The notes under the pieces are model-generated. The model saw only the letters and a program-made list of their open reading frames with translations, did not search any database and had not been told where the DNA came from. DNA of 5,472 nt, from positions 1-5,472 of the forward strand of contig PKWD01000115.1 of assembly GCA_003131945.1 (NCBI GenBank). Direction: 5' to 3'. Below, one piece after another: positions 5,412 through 5,472 of this stretch. The DNA is from Acidimicrobiaceae bacterium. GTDB lineage: Bacteria; Actinomycetota; Acidimicrobiia; Acidimicrobiales; UBA8190. Made by a program: the position numbers and the translations under genes. The first letter of the stretch is position 1, and each line of letters starts with the position of its first letter.

Positions 5412-5472
5412 GTGTCACCCGATGAAGGAGCAACGGACAGGGCCCTGTCTGGCCGCACCGCGGTCGTCACCG
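5412..5472 (+). CDS. Short-chain dehydrogenase/reductase, N-terminus only (cut by the right edge)
   Basis: From the GTG at 5412 twenty codons remain open to the edge, reading (M)SPDEGATDRALSGRTAVVT followed by G as the first base of the next codon. The pattern L-x-G-[RK]-x-A-[VL]-V-T-G is the first beta strand and the start of the TGxxxGxG cofactor loop of short-chain dehydrogenases, which use NAD(P)(H) to oxidise or reduce alcohols and ketones. An AAGGG sequence at 5402-5406, overlapping the preceding stop codon, lies five bases from the GTG and can serve as ribosome-binding site. The eight-base gap to the helical-protein gene points to one transcript. An ATG at 5422 is in another frame, and its translation has no family resemblance. 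Substrate and subfamily cannot be told from so short a piece. Confidence 0.65.
   Translation, partial: MSPDEGATDRALSGRTAVVT

Noticed and set aside
5436..5449. Perfect 14-bp palindrome GACAGGGCCCTGTC near the right edge.
   Set aside because: It lies inside the start of the reductase reading frame, and a 7-base arm is close to chance level in 5.4 kb of GC-rich DNA; no promoter box or terminator T-run accompanies it.
5422..5472. Alternative start ATG at 5422 for the last gene.
   Set aside because: Its frame gives MKEQRTGPCLAAPRSSP, with no family resemblance, while the GTG at 5412 gives a clear short-chain dehydrogenase opening.

Overview
The window is GC-rich DNA with strongly G/C-biased third codon positions, promoters placed so that transcripts would begin at the start codon (leaderless), and an actinobacterial gene set. 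It most resembles a high-GC actinomycete, possibly of the Acidimicrobiia type. That placement is inferred from composition and gene style, not from a marker gene.

Left end (1-1372): the first 26 codons of a GntR-family regulator run leftward out of the window. It is divergent from a membrane-anchored NHL beta-propeller protein that starts at 101. The two start codons are only 21 bases apart, and that gap is almost entirely a 19-bp inverted repeat overlapping both predicted -10 boxes. This is a compact candidate operator through which the regulator could control itself and the propeller gene.

Middle (1373-2316): the propeller gene ends inside a perfect 16-bp tandem duplication. About 300 bases without a confident gene follow, although the minus strand there carries coding-like, frame-broken sequence. 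Next comes a secreted, cysteine-rich protein of unnamed function. It resembles, from memory, a family of secreted proteins common in fungi. Its start is unusual: the only good ribosome-binding site points at an ATC codon.

Right-centre, minus strand (2342-4826): a two-gene operon of a UbiA-family prenyltransferase followed 49 bases later by a cyclopropane-fatty-acyl-phospholipid synthase-type methyltransferase with a very strong ribosome-binding site. Both act on membrane lipids, and co-transcription suggests a shared lipid or quinone product.

Right end, plus strand (4966-5472): divergent from that operon is a small all-helical protein of unknown function, probably leaderless. Eight bases after its stop is the N-terminus of a short-chain dehydrogenase/reductase cut by the window edge.

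There is no rRNA, tRNA, CRISPR array, insertion sequence or clear intrinsic terminator. Four short tandem duplications are scattered through the window, three of them in frame inside genes.
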